A stretch of 64,000 nucleotides of DNA from RSA11 sp036564135. Lineage in GTDB: Bacteria; Actinomycetota; Thermoleophilia; Solirubrobacterales; 70-9. The stretch is from assembly GCA_036564135.1 (NCBI GenBank), contig DATCLC010000119.1, positions 1 to 64,000 of the forward strand, in the 5' to 3' direction. Below are positions 49,608 to 59,632 of this stretch, in pieces; the stretch's first letter is position 1, and each line of letters begins with the position of its first letter. The notes beneath the pieces were generated by a model. The model saw only the letters and a list, made by a program, of their open reading frames with translations. It was not told where the DNA came from and did not search any database. Position numbers and translations under genes: made by a program.

Positions 49608-50606
49608 TCAGCCCGTCAACCCGCCTGGGAGCAGGAGGAGGTCGGTGTGGTCGTCGGCGCCGCCGTAGCGCTCGGCCACGCGCGCCAGCTCGCTCACCGG
49701 CTGGGGCGTAAGACTGGTGCGCTCGCCCGGGCGCCCGAGGTCGATGAACCGCTCGTAGTGGGCGGCGATCAGCTCGCCGAGCAGCTCGAACCCACCGGCG
49801 GCACGCAGGCCGGCGGGCCAGTACTCCAGCACGACGGGCACCTGCGCCTCGAGGACCTTGACCGCGCCGGCGAGCGCGTGGCCCTCGTGGCCCTGCACGT
49901 CGATCCACACGGCGCCGATCCCCGCCGGGTCGAGCTCGCCGCGCTCGACCAAGTCGTCGATTCGGATCGCGGGCACCTCGACGACCTCCGCCGCGGGGTC
50001 GGCGCCCGCGCCGTTGCTGCGCACGCGGTGGTCGCCCGCGTTCCAGTCCGAGCGCTCGAGCTCAAGCGTGCCGGCGCGGTCGGAGGCCGCCGCGCGATGC
50101 ACCGTGACGCGGTCGGTGAGCCCGTTGGCCGCCATGTTGAGGTCGAAGAAGCGCAGGTTCGTGGGATCCGGCTCGACCGCCACCGAGCCCCCGGCGCCGA
50201 AGTGGGCGGTGGCGGTCAGCGTCGTCGTGCCGATGTTCGCGCCGATGTCGAGGAGGAGCTTCCCGTCGAACCCGGCCGGCCCCCCGAGGCGCGCGAGCGC
50301 CGCGAACGCCGTCTGCATGAGCGGCCGGTCGTACAGCCCGAAGATGTAGACGATGCGGCTGATTTCGCGGTCGGCCGTGTTCAGGTGGTAGCGCACGCCG
50401 TCGGCGTCGACCGCGAGCGTGGGCGTGAAGTGCCCGGCCACCCGGAAGATGAGGTCGCGCGTGAGCGCGCGCCGCTCGTCGCCGCGGGCGCGCAGGAAAC
50501 GCCGCAGGGTCCGCCTCCCACCCACGGTCGCTCTCAACTCCGCCAGCCTGGGCAGGGCGAGCGGCTCGATCGGCACCTCGGCGGGAATCTTGCTGTCGGT
50601 CCGCAC
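49608..50606 (-). CDS. FkbM-family SAM-dependent methyltransferase
   Basis: 332 residues. The N-terminal half is basic and variable; then FDGKLLLDIGANIGTTTLTATAHFG, GGSVAVEPDPTNLRFFDLNM, VHRAAASDRAGTLEL, VPAIRIDDLV and IGAVWIDVQGHEGHALAGA mark the FkbM domain. Such enzymes often methylate sugar hydroxyls in glycans and lipids. Start GTG 50606. It is cotranscribed with tgt, which may be incidental. Substrate unknown. Confidence 0.86.
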   Translation of the reverse strand: MRTDSKIPAEVPIEPLALPRLAELRATVGGRRTLRRFLRARGDERRALTRDLIFRVAGHFTPTLAVDADGVRYHLNTADREISRIVYIFGLYDRPLMQTAFAALARLGGPAGFDGKLLLDIGANIGTTTLTATAHFGAGGSVAVEPDPTNLRFFDLNMAANGLTDRVTVHRAAASDRAGTLELERSDWNAGDHRVRSNGAGADPAAEVVEVPAIRIDDLVERGELDPAGIGAVWIDVQGHEGHALAGAVKVLEAQVPVVLEYWPAGLRAAGGFELLGELIAAHYERFIDLGRPGERTSLTPQPVSELARVAERYGGADDHTDLLLLPGGLTG

Positions 50607-50689
50607 GGCGATGGCGAGATGATGTCACGCGCCCTTGCGGTCCACGCCGACACGGGCGGCGTTACCTCACGCCCGCCGGAACCCAATCG

Positions 50690-50730
50690 AAAAGGGGCCG
50701 CCCCGGCCCTTGCGGTGGGCGGGGCGGCCC
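50690..50730 (-). terminator. Intrinsic terminator of hsp20
   Basis: Ten-base stem (50695-50704 with 50721-50730) with a 16-nt loop, followed on the minus strand by four T. It lies 30-70 nt after the hsp20 stop. Confidence 0.75.
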
Positions 50731-50758
50731 GGTCGGGTCTGAGCTCCGCCGGCCCGGA

Positions 50759-51235
50759 TTACTTCTCGGAGGCTTCGCCCTCGAGCGTGCCGGCCGTGAT
50801 CTCGACCCGATGAGGCTTGCGCTCCGCGGGCTTCGGGACGCGGACTTCAAGCACACCCTTGTCGAACGACGCCTTCACCTGGTCGGGGTCAATGCCGTCG
50901 GGGAGCTGCAGCGTCCGCGAGAACGACCCGTAGGAACGCTCGACGCGTACGTAGCCGTCCTTGTCCTCGGTGTGCTCGGCCTTGCGCTCACCCGAGATCG
51001 TGAGGACGTCGTCCTTGATCTCGACGGTGACGTCGTCGCGGTCGAGGCCCGGGAGGTCGGCCTTCACGACGAACGCGTCGTCGGTCTCAACCAGGTCCAT
51101 GGCGGGCACCCAGCGCCGACGGGCGCCGTCGCCGTTCACCCGCGGTGAGCCAAAGAACGCGTCGAAGAGGCGGTTCATCTCGCCCTGGAGCACGTCCAGC
51201 TCACGGGCCGGATCCCATCGCACCAGAGTCGCCAT
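50759..51235 (-). CDS. hsp20: Hsp20-family small heat-shock protein
   Basis: 158 residues. N-terminal LVRWDPARELDVLQGEMNRLFDAFF, the alpha-crystallin domain from about 43 (VPAMDLVETDDAFVVKADLPGLDRDDVTVEIKDDVLTISGER), LPDGIDPDQVKASFDKGVLEVRVPK and a C-terminal tail. It is an ATP-independent holdase chaperone. ATG 51235 follows AGGAGGTG at 5 nt, so it is preferred over a longer frame that starts in the repeat-containing leader. The long 5' leader holds two direct repeats. Confidence 0.95.
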   Translation of the reverse strand: MATLVRWDPARELDVLQGEMNRLFDAFFGSPRVNGDGARRRWVPAMDLVETDDAFVVKADLPGLDRDDVTVEIKDDVLTISGERKAEHTEDKDGYVRVERSYGSFSRTLQLPDGIDPDQVKASFDKGVLEVRVPKPAERKPHRVEITAGTLEGEASEK

Positions 51236-51240
51236 CTCGT

Positions 51241-51248
51241 CACCTCCT
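51241..51248 (-). promoter_or_regulatory. Strong ribosome binding site of hsp20
   Basis: AGGAGGTG on the minus strand, 5 nt from the ATG; it decides the start. Confidence 0.85.
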
Positions 51249-51271
51249 GTCCGTTCAAGACTGTTCGTTGC

Positions 51272-51304
51272 CTTAGTCATGTCTGGCATAACAATCTTAG
51301 TCAT
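51272..51304 (-). promoter_or_regulatory. Direct repeats in the hsp20 leader, candidate operator
   Basis: The 9-mer ATGACTAAG occurs twice on the minus strand (51272-51280 and 51296-51304), 24 nt apart. One copy overlaps the expected transcription start and the other lies about 20 nt downstream. It is not the HAIR or CIRCE consensus. Confidence 0.45.
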
Positions 51305-51332
51305 TTCATAGCAGATTTTCTATCGCTGTCAA
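51305..51332 (-). promoter_or_regulatory. Sigma-70-like promoter of hsp20
   Basis: TTGACA (51327-51332) and TATGAA (51305-51310) on the minus strand, 16 nt apart, in the most AT-rich stretch of the window. This is the clearest two-box promoter found. Confidence 0.65.
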
Positions 51333-51333
51333 A

Positions 51334-51500
51334 GTGACCAAGTAGCGGACGACCGGCTAGCTGGAGCGCGGCGAGTACAACCCGAGCGTGAGCCTCGCCC
51401 TGCGCATCGCGCGCTGCTTCGACGTGCGGTCGAAGCCGTGTTCTCCCTCGAGCCCTTCCCGGCGATCGCGTCGCGGTACCGCCAGGCGGCCGGGGCTGAG
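51334..51500 (+). pseudogene. Decayed XRE-family transcriptional regulator (3' part)
   Basis: Plus-strand translation gives the recognition-helix end of a short XRE regulator: ...R T T G stop LERGEYNPSVSLALRIARCFDV, and after a one-base deletion near 51427, VEAVFSLEPFPAIASRYRQ. In intact relatives this reads RQTI..(Y)LERGEYNPSL.LA.RIA..F.VPVEAVF. The in-frame stops at 51343-51345 and 51358-51360 plus the -1 shift show decay. The 5' half of the gene is missing, replaced by the hsp20 promoter. No function remains. Confidence 0.55.
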
Positions 51501-51634
51501 CGCCCCTCAGCTGATCCGCATGCGAAGCGGCACGCCCGTCGCCGCGGCCCCGCGCCCCGGTTTCAACCCGTCCCCGCCCATCGCGACGGGGGCGGCTGTA
51601 ATGAGCCCGGCGCGCGCGTGCGCCGGATGCCCGG
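51501..51634. other. Non-coding stretch before gpmI end
   Basis: Together with the regulator relic it forms a gap of about 300 nt between hsp20 and the gpmI stop. I see no gene, no T-tract terminator and no repeat in it. Confidence 0.4.
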
Positions 51635-53175
<1,541 letters not shown>

Positions 53176-53179
<4 letters not shown>

Positions 53180-53937
53180 GGCTTCGCCGCCTCGCAGATC
53201 GCGAGGAAGTCGGCCGGGTCGAGCGAGGCGCCGCCCACCAGCGCGCCGTCGATCTGCTCGCGCCCGAGCAGCTCGGCGGCGTTCGCCGGCTTCACCGAGC
53301 CGCCGTAGAGGATGCGCACGGCCTCGGCGGCCTCGGCGTCGATGCCGGCGAGCTGGCTGCGGATGAAGGCGATCGCCTCCTCCGCCTGCTCGGGGGTCGC
53401 GGTGCGACCCGTGCCGATCGCCCAGATCGGCTCGTACGCGATCACGACCCGCGCGAGGTCCTCGGCGGCGACGCCGTCGAGGTCCGCCTCGATCTGGCGC
53501 CGCAGCACGGCCTCGGTCTCGCCCGCGTCGCGCTCGGCCTCGCTCTCGCCGACGCACAGGATCGGCTCCAGCCCGCGCTCGAGCGCGACCGCCACCTTGC
53601 GCGCCAGCGCCTCGTCGGTCTCGTTGAAGTACTGGCGGCGCTCGGAGTGACCGAGCACGACCCCCTGCACGCCGACGTCGAGCAGCATGCCCGCCGAGAC
53701 CTCGCCGGTGTAGGCGCCCTGCTCGGCCTCGTGCATGTTCTGCGCCGCGACGCGAATCGGCGAGCGCCGGCAGCGCTCCACCGCCGCGGACAGCGACGTG
53801 TAGGGCGGGCAGATCACGATCTCGACGTCCTCGAGATCGCCGATCTCGCCGATGAAGCGGTCGAGGAAGTCCTCGGTCTCCCCGACCGTCTTGTGCATCT
53901 TCCAGTTGGCCGCAACCAGCGGCGTACGCCCGGACAC
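53176..53937 (-). CDS. tpiA: Triosephosphate isomerase
   Basis: 253 residues. Interconverts DHAP and glyceraldehyde 3-phosphate. Lys13 in NWKMHK, His97 in LGHSERR and the catalytic Glu169 in AYEPIWAIGTG are all present, as is the phosphate-gripping YGGSVKPANA. Start GTG 53937, 24 nt after the pgk stop. Third gene of the glycolytic unit. Confidence 0.96.
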
Positions 53938-53961
53938 TCCCTCAGCCCTCCTTACTTCTTC

Positions 53962-55185
53962 CTACGAATCGGCCTGCGCCTCCGCGCGCGGCAAGAGCGC
54001 CGTCACACCCGGAAGCTCGCGGCCCTCCATCAGCTCGAGCGACGCGCCGCCGCCCGTCGACAGCCAGCTCACCCGGTCGGCGAGGCCGAACTGGGCGAGC
54101 GCCGCCGCCGAGTCGCCGCCGCCGACCACGGTCGTGCCGGGCGCCGAAGCGACGGCCTCAGCGACGCCCCGCGTTCCCGCGGCGAAGGGCTCCATCTCGA
54201 ACGCGCCCATCGGGCCGTTCCAGAACACCGTCCCGGCGCGGTTGATCGCCTCGCCGTACGCCGCGACCGTCCGCGGGCCCACGTCCAGGCCCATCCAACC
54301 GTCGGGCACCTCCACGCCATCGAGCTCCTTGCGCTCGGCGTCCGCGGCGAAGCGGTCGGCGATCACGAGGTCGACCGGCAGCCGCAGCTCGCAGCGCGAG
54401 GACTCCGCGGCCTCGAGCACCTTGCGGGCGAGCTCGATGCCCTCGTCCTCGACGAGGCTGTCCCCGGTCGCGATGCCCTTGGCGCGGAAGAAGCTGAAGC
54501 ACATCGCGCCACCGATCAGGACCTCGTCGGCCACGCCGAGGAAGCGCTCGAGCACGCCGATCTTGTCCGACACCTTCGCGCCGCCGAGCACGACGACGAG
54601 CGGGCGCTCGGGGTCATCGCGCACCTTGGTGAGCTCGACGACCTCGCGCTCGAGCAGAAGCCCGGCGTAGGCGGGCAGGTGCTCGGCGACGCCGGCGGTC
54701 GTCGCGTGCGCGCGGTGGGCGGCGCCGAACGCGTCGTTCACGTAGATGTCGGCGAGCTCGGCCAGCTTCGCGGCGAGCTCGGGGTCGTTCTTGGTCTCCC
54801 CCGGCTCGTAGCGGCTGTTCTCGAGCAGCACCACCTCGCCCGGGCCGCGGTGCGCCTCGACGACGGCCTTCACGTCGTCGCCGACGACGCCCGGCGCGAC
54901 CGTCACCTCGGCGCCGATCAGCTCACCGAGGCGCGCCGCGACCGGCGCCATCGAGAGCGCGGGGTCGCGGTCCTTCGGCCGGCCCAGGTGCGAGACCAAA
55001 ACGAGCGAGGCGCCGCGCTCGCGCAAGAGCTCGATCGTCGGCAGGGCGGCGCGGATGCGCGCGTCGTCGGCGACCTCGCGGCCGCCCTCGCCGTCACGCA
55101 GCGGGACGTTGAAGTCGACGCGTACCAGGACGCTGCGGCCCTCGACCGCAGCGTCCCGGACGCTCGCTCGGTTGAACTCGCTCAA
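53962..55185 (-). CDS. pgk: Phosphoglycerate kinase
   Basis: 407 residues. Transfers phosphate from 1,3-bisphosphoglycerate to ADP. VLVRVDFNVPL at the N-terminus, SHLGRPK, ENSRYEPGETKND, VLGGAKVSDKIGVLERF and VVGGGDSAAAL form the two domains and hinge. The start is TTG 55185, which overlaps the gap stop as TTGA and gives the usual N-terminus SEFNRASVRD; the longer frame to 55251 is not supported. Confidence 0.95.
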   Translation of the reverse strand: MSEFNRASVRDAAVEGRSVLVRVDFNVPLRDGEGGREVADDARIRAALPTIELLRERGASLVLVSHLGRPKDRDPALSMAPVAARLGELIGAEVTVAPGVVGDDVKAVVEAHRGPGEVVLLENSRYEPGETKNDPELAAKLAELADIYVNDAFGAAHRAHATTAGVAEHLPAYAGLLLEREVVELTKVRDDPERPLVVVLGGAKVSDKIGVLERFLGVADEVLIGGAMCFSFFRAKGIATGDSLVEDEGIELARKVLEAAESSRCELRLPVDLVIADRFAADAERKELDGVEVPDGWMGLDVGPRTVAAYGEAINRAGTVFWNGPMGAFEMEPFAAGTRGVAEAVASAPGTTVVGGGDSAAALAQFGLADRVSWLSTGGGASLELMEGRELPGVTALLPRAEAQADS

Positions 55186-56210
55186 GCGGCCGCGGGCTCG
55201 CGCTCGAGGACCTTGGTGGCCAGCTCGACGCAGCGGTTCGAGTAGCCCCACTCGTTGTCGTACCAGGCCACGGCCTTGACCATGGTCCCGTCGACCACCA
55301 TCGTCGACTTCGCGTCGAAGATCGCCGAGTGCGGGTCCTTGACGATGTCCGAGGAGACGATGGGATCCTCGGTGTAGTCGAGGATGCCGGCGAGCGGGCC
55401 TTCAGCCGCCTCCTTGACGATCTGATTGACCTCCTCGACCGTGGTCTCGCGCGAGACGTCGGCGACCAGGTCGACCACCGACCCAGTCGGCACGGGCGCA
55501 CGCATCGAGTAGCCGTTCAGCTTGCCCTGCAGCTCCGGCAGCACGAGGCCGACCGCCTTCGCGGCGCCCGTCGTGGTCGGGATCAGGTTCAGGGCCGCGG
55601 CGCGCGCCCGCCGCATGTCGCGGTGCGGCATGTCCTGCAGACGCTGATCGGCCGTGTACGCGTGCACGGTCGTCATCAGGCCGCGCTCGATGCCGAGTCC
55701 CTCGTGGAGCACCTTGGCGAGCGGCGCGAGGCAGTTCGTGGTGCACGAGGCGTTGGAGATGATGTGGTGGTTCTCCGGGTCGTACGCGGCCTCGAAGTTG
55801 ACGCCGAGCGCGACCGTCACGTCCGGCTCGGTCGCGGGCGCCGAGATGATCACCTTCTTGGCGCCGGCCTGCAGGTGCTTCGCGGCGTCGTCGCGCTTGG
55901 TGAAGCGGCCCGTGGACTCGATCACGACCTCCACGCCGAGGTCGCCCCAGGGCAGGTTGGCCGGGTCGGTCTCGGAGCAGACCTTGATCTCCTTGCCGTC
56001 GACGACGATCGCGTCGCCGCGCGCCTCGACCTCGCCCGGGAAGCGGCCGAGGATCGAGTCGTACTTGAGCAGGTGGGCGAGCGTCTCGACGTCGGCGATG
56101 TCGTTGACAGCGACGATGTCGAGGTCGATGTCGTCGCGCTCGTAGGCCGCACGGAACAGGTTCCTGCCGATGCGGCCGAAGCCATTGATTGCCAGCTTGA
56201 CTTGAGCCAT
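55182..56210 (-). CDS. gap: Glyceraldehyde-3-phosphate dehydrogenase
   Basis: 342 residues. INGFGRIGRNLFRA (NAD-binding), VNDIADVETLAHLLKYDS, catalytic Cys156 in SNASCTTNCLAP and His183 in TTVHAYTADQ, then RRARAAALNLIPTTTGAAKAV and WYDNEWGYSNR. The Asp-rich loop after VAVND is typical of NAD-preferring glycolytic enzymes. It starts at ATG 56210 with a perfect AGGAGG 11 nt upstream, and is the first gene of the operon. Confidence 0.96.
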   Translation of the reverse strand: MAQVKLAINGFGRIGRNLFRAAYERDDIDLDIVAVNDIADVETLAHLLKYDSILGRFPGEVEARGDAIVVDGKEIKVCSETDPANLPWGDLGVEVVIESTGRFTKRDDAAKHLQAGAKKVIISAPATEPDVTVALGVNFEAAYDPENHHIISNASCTTNCLAPLAKVLHEGLGIERGLMTTVHAYTADQRLQDMPHRDMRRARAAALNLIPTTTGAAKAVGLVLPELQGKLNGYSMRAPVPTGSVVDLVADVSRETTVEEVNQIVKEAAEGPLAGILDYTEDPIVSSDIVKDPHSAIFDAKSTMVVDGTMVKAVAWYDNEWGYSNRCVELATKVLEREPAAA

Positions 56211-56221
56211 TTTTCGGGTTT

Positions 56222-56227
56222 CCTCCT
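56222..56227 (-). promoter_or_regulatory. Ribosome binding site of gap
   Basis: AGGAGG on the minus strand, 11 nt from the ATG at 56210. Confidence 0.75.
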
Positions 56228-56259
56228 GTCTACTTCTCTGAGGGGCGGGCGCGCGGGGC

Positions 56260-56622
56260 CTACGTCGTCCCGACCGCGATCTCGATGCGGTTCCCGTCGG
56301 GGTCGAGCAGGTAAGCGGAGTAGTAGGTCGGGCCGTACTCCGGCCGCTGGCGCGGGGGGCCCTCGTCGGTTCCGCCGGCCGCCAGGCCGCCCTCGTAGGA
56401 CGCCTTGACGGCCGGGATGCTGTTCGCGGCGAAAGCGACGTGACCGCCCCCCGGGACGACCGGGTGCCGGGTCGACGCGTAGAAGACGGGCTTCACGATG
56501 CCCCACGCGATGTGATCGGGCTCCTCGGTGAGCCGTCGCCATCCAAGCGCGCCGAGAACGGCGTCGTAGAAGCGGCCGCTGCGCTCCAGGTCCGCAACTT
56601 CGACGCTCACGTGGTGGATCAC
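56260..56622 (-). CDS. VOC (glyoxalase/bleomycin-resistance fold) protein
   Basis: 120 residues, one VOC unit of two beta-alpha-beta-beta-beta modules. HHVSVEVADLERSGRFYDAVLGALGW at the N-terminus, GGGHVAFAA in the middle and YYSAYLLDPDGNRIEIAVG at the end supply likely metal ligands (His, His, Glu). It lies between the ABC exporter and gap. The family covers lyases, dioxygenases and resistance proteins, so the reaction cannot be named. Confidence 0.83.
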   Translation of the reverse strand: MIHHVSVEVADLERSGRFYDAVLGALGWRRLTEEPDHIAWGIVKPVFYASTRHPVVPGGGHVAFAANSIPAVKASYEGGLAAGGTDEGPPRQRPEYGPTYYSAYLLDPDGNRIEIAVGTT

Positions 56623-56636
56623 GGTTCCGAGCTTAT

Positions 56637-56664
56637 CCGGGAGCGCCTCGGCCTTAGCTCCCGG
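56637..56664 (-). terminator. Possible hairpin terminator of the ABC exporter unit
   Basis: Perfect 8-bp stem (56637-56644 with 56657-56664, loop of 12). No clear T-tract follows on the minus strand, so this is only a structural candidate. Confidence 0.3.
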
Positions 56665-56694
56665 CGACTCCCGTATCCCCCCGGACGGCGGGGG

Positions 56695-57468
56695 TCACGG
56701 GCGGCGGGGGGCCCACCGGAAGGCCCGCAGCGCGACGAGCAGGCCGGCGATCCCCCAGAGCGCGACGATCGCGAGGTTCCCCCACTCGAACCCGGCCCCG
56801 GTCGTCGCCGGGTCGAAGACGGTGAGCATCGCCTCGAAGGCGTGCCTCACCGGGAAGACCTCGGCCACCTTGAGCACTCCGTCCGGGATTTCGCTCTCGG
56901 GGATGAAGACGCCGGAGAGGAAATAGAGCGGCAGAAGCGCGACGTTCGCGATGGGCGCCGCGGACTCCTCGCTCGGGATCACGGCCGCGAGCGCAAACCC
57001 GAGCGAGCTGAACGCGAAGGCGATCACCAAGAGCGAGACGAGCAGCGCCGGAATCGTCTTCGTGGGGACGTCGACGCCATAGAAGACCGCCCCCATCGCG
57101 GTCACGAGCACGACCATGAGCACGCAGGTGACGAACGAGTTGCCGACCCTGCCGGCGACGAAGACCCAGGCGGGCAGCGGGGTGGCGCGCACCCGCTTGA
57201 GGCGCCCGCTCTCGCGGTCGACCGTCAGGTTCATCGCGAGGCTCTGCGTGGTTGCCGAGACGATCGCGAGCGTCAGGATGCCCGGGACGTAGTAGGTCGA
57301 GACGCTGATGCCCAGCTCGGGGAGCGACTCGTCACCGAAGAGCCCCTGGAAGATCACCAGGAAGATGATCGGCAGGAGCACCGTGAAAAAGACCGACGCG
57401 GGGCTCCGCCAGAACACGAGCACGTCGAAGCGCAGTTGGTGCCACACGAGGCCCGCGGCGGCCGTCAT
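56695..57468 (-). CDS. ABC-2 type transporter permease
   Basis: 257 residues, six predicted helices: SVFFTVLLPIIFLVIFQGLFG, YVPGILTLAIVSATTQSLAM, the intracellular loop ESGRLKRVRATPLPAW typical of ABC-2 permeases, VLMVVLVTAMGAVFY, LLVSLLVIAFAFSSLGFALAAV and LLPLYFLSGVFIPESEIPDGV. It forms an exporter with the overlapping ATPase; ATG 57468 lies within its stop (ATGA). Substrate unknown: drug, lipid or sugar export are all possible. Confidence 0.88.
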   Translation of the reverse strand: MTAAAGLVWHQLRFDVLVFWRSPASVFFTVLLPIIFLVIFQGLFGDESLPELGISVSTYYVPGILTLAIVSATTQSLAMNLTVDRESGRLKRVRATPLPAWVFVAGRVGNSFVTCVLMVVLVTAMGAVFYGVDVPTKTIPALLVSLLVIAFAFSSLGFALAAVIPSEESAAPIANVALLPLYFLSGVFIPESEIPDGVLKVAEVFPVRHAFEAMLTVFDPATTGAGFEWGNLAIVALWGIAGLLVALRAFRWAPRRP

Positions 57469-58382
57469 GCGCGCTCCTCCTCGCCGACGAGGCGCAGGTA
57501 GATCTCCTCCAGGGTGGGGCGCGTCACCTCGAGGCCGTCCAGCTCGACGCCGCGCTTGAGCGCCCACCCGGTGAGAGAGTTGAGCAGGCGCACTACGTCG
57601 CCATCGCGCACCACGAGCTGCCCGTTCCGCTCAACGGCGGCGCCGGCGACGTCCGCGGGGAGGTCGGCTGGCTCGATGCCCGCCGGGAGCCGGAAGCGCA
57701 CGGTCGCCTCCTCCTCCGCGCGGCCCCCGAGGTCGTCCGGTGTCCCCACCGCGACGATCGTGCCCTTCGCGATCACGGCGACCCGGTCGGCAAGGCTCTG
57801 AGCCTCCTCCATGTAGTGCGTCGTGAGGAAGACGGTCTTGCCGAGGTCGCGCAGGCTGGCGATCACGTCCCAGAACTGCCGTCGGGCAGCCGGGTCGAAC
57901 CCCGTCGTGGGCTCGTCGAGGAAGAGGAGCTCGGGGTCGCCGATGAGCGCCAGACCGACGTCAAGCCGACGCTGCTGGCCGCCCGAGAGATGGCCCGCGC
58001 GGTCGTCGGCCTTCTGGGCAAGCCCGACGAGCTCGAGCGTCTCCTCGACGGAGCGAGGGTTCGGGTAGTACCCCGCCCACAGCTCAAGCGTCTCGCGGAC
58101 GGTCAGCACCGGCTCCATGCGGCACTCCTGCAGCACGATCCCGACCCGCGCGCGCCAAGCGCGGTCCGCGTTCCCGGGGTCCTGCCCGAGCACGGCGACC
58201 TCTCCCCCGCTCCGCTCTCGGTAGCCCTCGAGGATCTCGACCGTGGTCGTCTTCCCCGCGCCGTTCGGGCCGAGGAAGGCGAAGATCTCGCCCGGCTCGA
58301 CCTCGAGGTCGATGCCGCGCACGGCCTCGAACGAGCCGTAGGACTTGCGAAGCCCGCGCACGGAGATCGCTGCCGGGGTCAC
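57465..58382 (-). CDS. ABC-2 type transporter ATP-binding protein
   Basis: 305 residues. Walker A GPNGAGKTT, the signature LSGGQQRRLDVGLAL, Walker B LLFLDEPTTGFDPAARR and the switch His in LTTHYMEEAQ are complete. The C-terminal part resembles DrrA-type ATPases with a small regulatory domain. Start is GTG 58382, 9 nt after a TAGAAT box. It pairs with the permease and is divergent from the glycoside-hydrolase-like gene. Confidence 0.92.
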   Translation of the reverse strand: MTPAAISVRGLRKSYGSFEAVRGIDLEVEPGEIFAFLGPNGAGKTTTVEILEGYRERSGGEVAVLGQDPGNADRAWRARVGIVLQECRMEPVLTVRETLELWAGYYPNPRSVEETLELVGLAQKADDRAGHLSGGQQRRLDVGLALIGDPELLFLDEPTTGFDPAARRQFWDVIASLRDLGKTVFLTTHYMEEAQSLADRVAVIAKGTIVAVGTPDDLGGRAEEEATVRFRLPAGIEPADLPADVAGAAVERNGQLVVRDGDVVRLLNSLTGWALKRGVELDGLEVTRPTLEEIYLRLVGEEERA

Positions 58383-58391
58383 GGGTCGGTC

Positions 58392-58401
58392 ATTCTACGG
58401 T
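58392..58401. promoter_or_regulatory. Overlapping divergent -10 boxes of the ABC exporter and the hydrolase-like gene
   Basis: TAGAAT on the minus strand (58392-58397) is 9 nt from the GTG at 58382. TACGGT on the plus strand (58396-58401) is 4 nt from the ATG at 58406. The two hexamers overlap by two bases. Confidence 0.4.
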
Positions 58402-58405
58402 CGCG

Positions 58406-59632
58406 ATGCCGCGAGCCCGATACGCAATTCCGGCACTCGTCGTGCTCGGGATCGCCGCCCTCGTGGTCGCGGCCGCGATCAGGGAAACCGGCGACACCGA
58501 CGTCATTGCCGAGCTGCCGCCGCCGCCCGATTGCGAGCCCGGCGCCAAGGACCGCAACCCGGAGAACCGCCGGATCGAGCCCCGGCGGGGCGAGCCCCTC
58601 CTTGGGCGCGAGGACGGCGTCATGCCGTTCGGTTTCAACGACGCCGCCTACCAGACCGGTCAGCTCGGCCTCGGCCAGGCGCTCGACCTCTACCGTGAAG
58701 CGAAAGCCACGATCTGGCGGATGCCGCTCGACTGGGGTCGCGTGGAGGAGGACCAGGGGACCCTCGACTTCACGTATTACGACGAGATCTATTGCGCCGC
58801 CAAGGAGGCGGGCGTGCGAATGGACTGGCACGTCACTGGGATCCCCGCGTGGGCGGCGCCGTTCGGCGTGTGCGCGGATCCTTGTGTGCGCCCCCCGCAG
58901 GACGAGCACCTGCCCGCCCTGCGCCGGTTCGCCGAGGCCGCCGCCATCCGCTATCCGGACGCGGCCGCGTTCGAGGCGTGGAACGAGCCGAACCTCAAGG
59001 CCTACTGGAAGGATGACCCGGATCCGGAGGCCTACCAGCCCGTGCTCGAGGCGATTTACGCGGGCGTCAAGGACGGCAACCCGGATGCGCCGGTCCTCGG
59101 CGGAGCCCTCTCGAACAACCCGAACGATGAGCCGGACGGCGACCTCTCGCTGCGCACGTACCTCGGCGGAATGCTCGAGCTCGGGGCGGCCGACCACATG
59201 GACGGCCTCAGCCTGCACGCGTACCCCGTAACCGGGGTCGGCGAGGAGGGCGACCAGTTCAACGCCGCGCTCCGCGTCAGCCGTGAGCTGTTGCCCGACG
59301 GCGTACGCATCTGGGTCACCGAGGTCGGCGCCACGACCGCCGCGGGCGCGTTCGTCCCGGCCGTCTCGCCTGAGCAGCAGGCGGCGGACATGGCGAGGGT
59401 CTACGACGAGCTCGCCGCCTCCGACGACGTGGACGCGGTGATCTACCACACGCTCGTGGACCCCGAGGGGGAGGTCCCGGGCGGCACCGGGTTCGGGTTC
59501 TTCTCCGCGCCTGACGAAGACGGAAACGTGGTCGCCAAACCGGTCGCCTGCGCGGTGCTCGAGCGTGCATCGTCATCGCGGGCTCGCGAGCACGAACCCC
59601 GCGGCTCCGCGATCTGTCCTCCCGGGTCGTAG
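58406..59632 (+). CDS. Membrane-anchored glycoside-hydrolase-like protein (GH-A clan)
   Basis: 408 residues. One N-terminal helix (residues 7-25) without an obvious cleavage site suggests an anchor. The TIM-barrel part has FGFND, RMPLDWGRVEEDQG, FEAWNEPNLKAYW with the likely acid/base Glu194, and IWVTEVGATT with the likely nucleophile Glu306, the spacing of GH5/GH39-type enzymes. Cys158 and nearby residues may pair. The last 22 residues (about 387-408) are encoded by a repeat element shared with 44331-44450, so the natural C-terminus may be shorter. The sugar substrate is unknown. Confidence 0.78.
   Translation: MPRARYAIPALVVLGIAALVVAAAIRETGDTDVIAELPPPPDCEPGAKDRNPENRRIEPRRGEPLLGREDGVMPFGFNDAAYQTGQLGLGQALDLYREAKATIWRMPLDWGRVEEDQGTLDFTYYDEIYCAAKEAGVRMDWHVTGIPAWAAPFGVCADPCVRPPQDEHLPALRRFAEAAAIRYPDAAAFEAWNEPNLKAYWKDDPDPEAYQPVLEAIYAGVKDGNPDAPVLGGALSNNPNDEPDGDLSLRTYLGGMLELGAADHMDGLSLHAYPVTGVGEEGDQFNAALRVSRELLPDGVRIWVTEVGATTAAGAFVPAVSPEQQAADMARVYDELAASDDVDAVIYHTLVDPEGEVPGGTGFGFFSAPDEDGNVVAKPVACAVLERASSSRAREHEPRGSAICPPGS

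Noticed and set aside
56637..56664. Intrinsic terminator
   Set aside because: Good stem but no T-tract on the minus strand, so kept only as a low-confidence hairpin.
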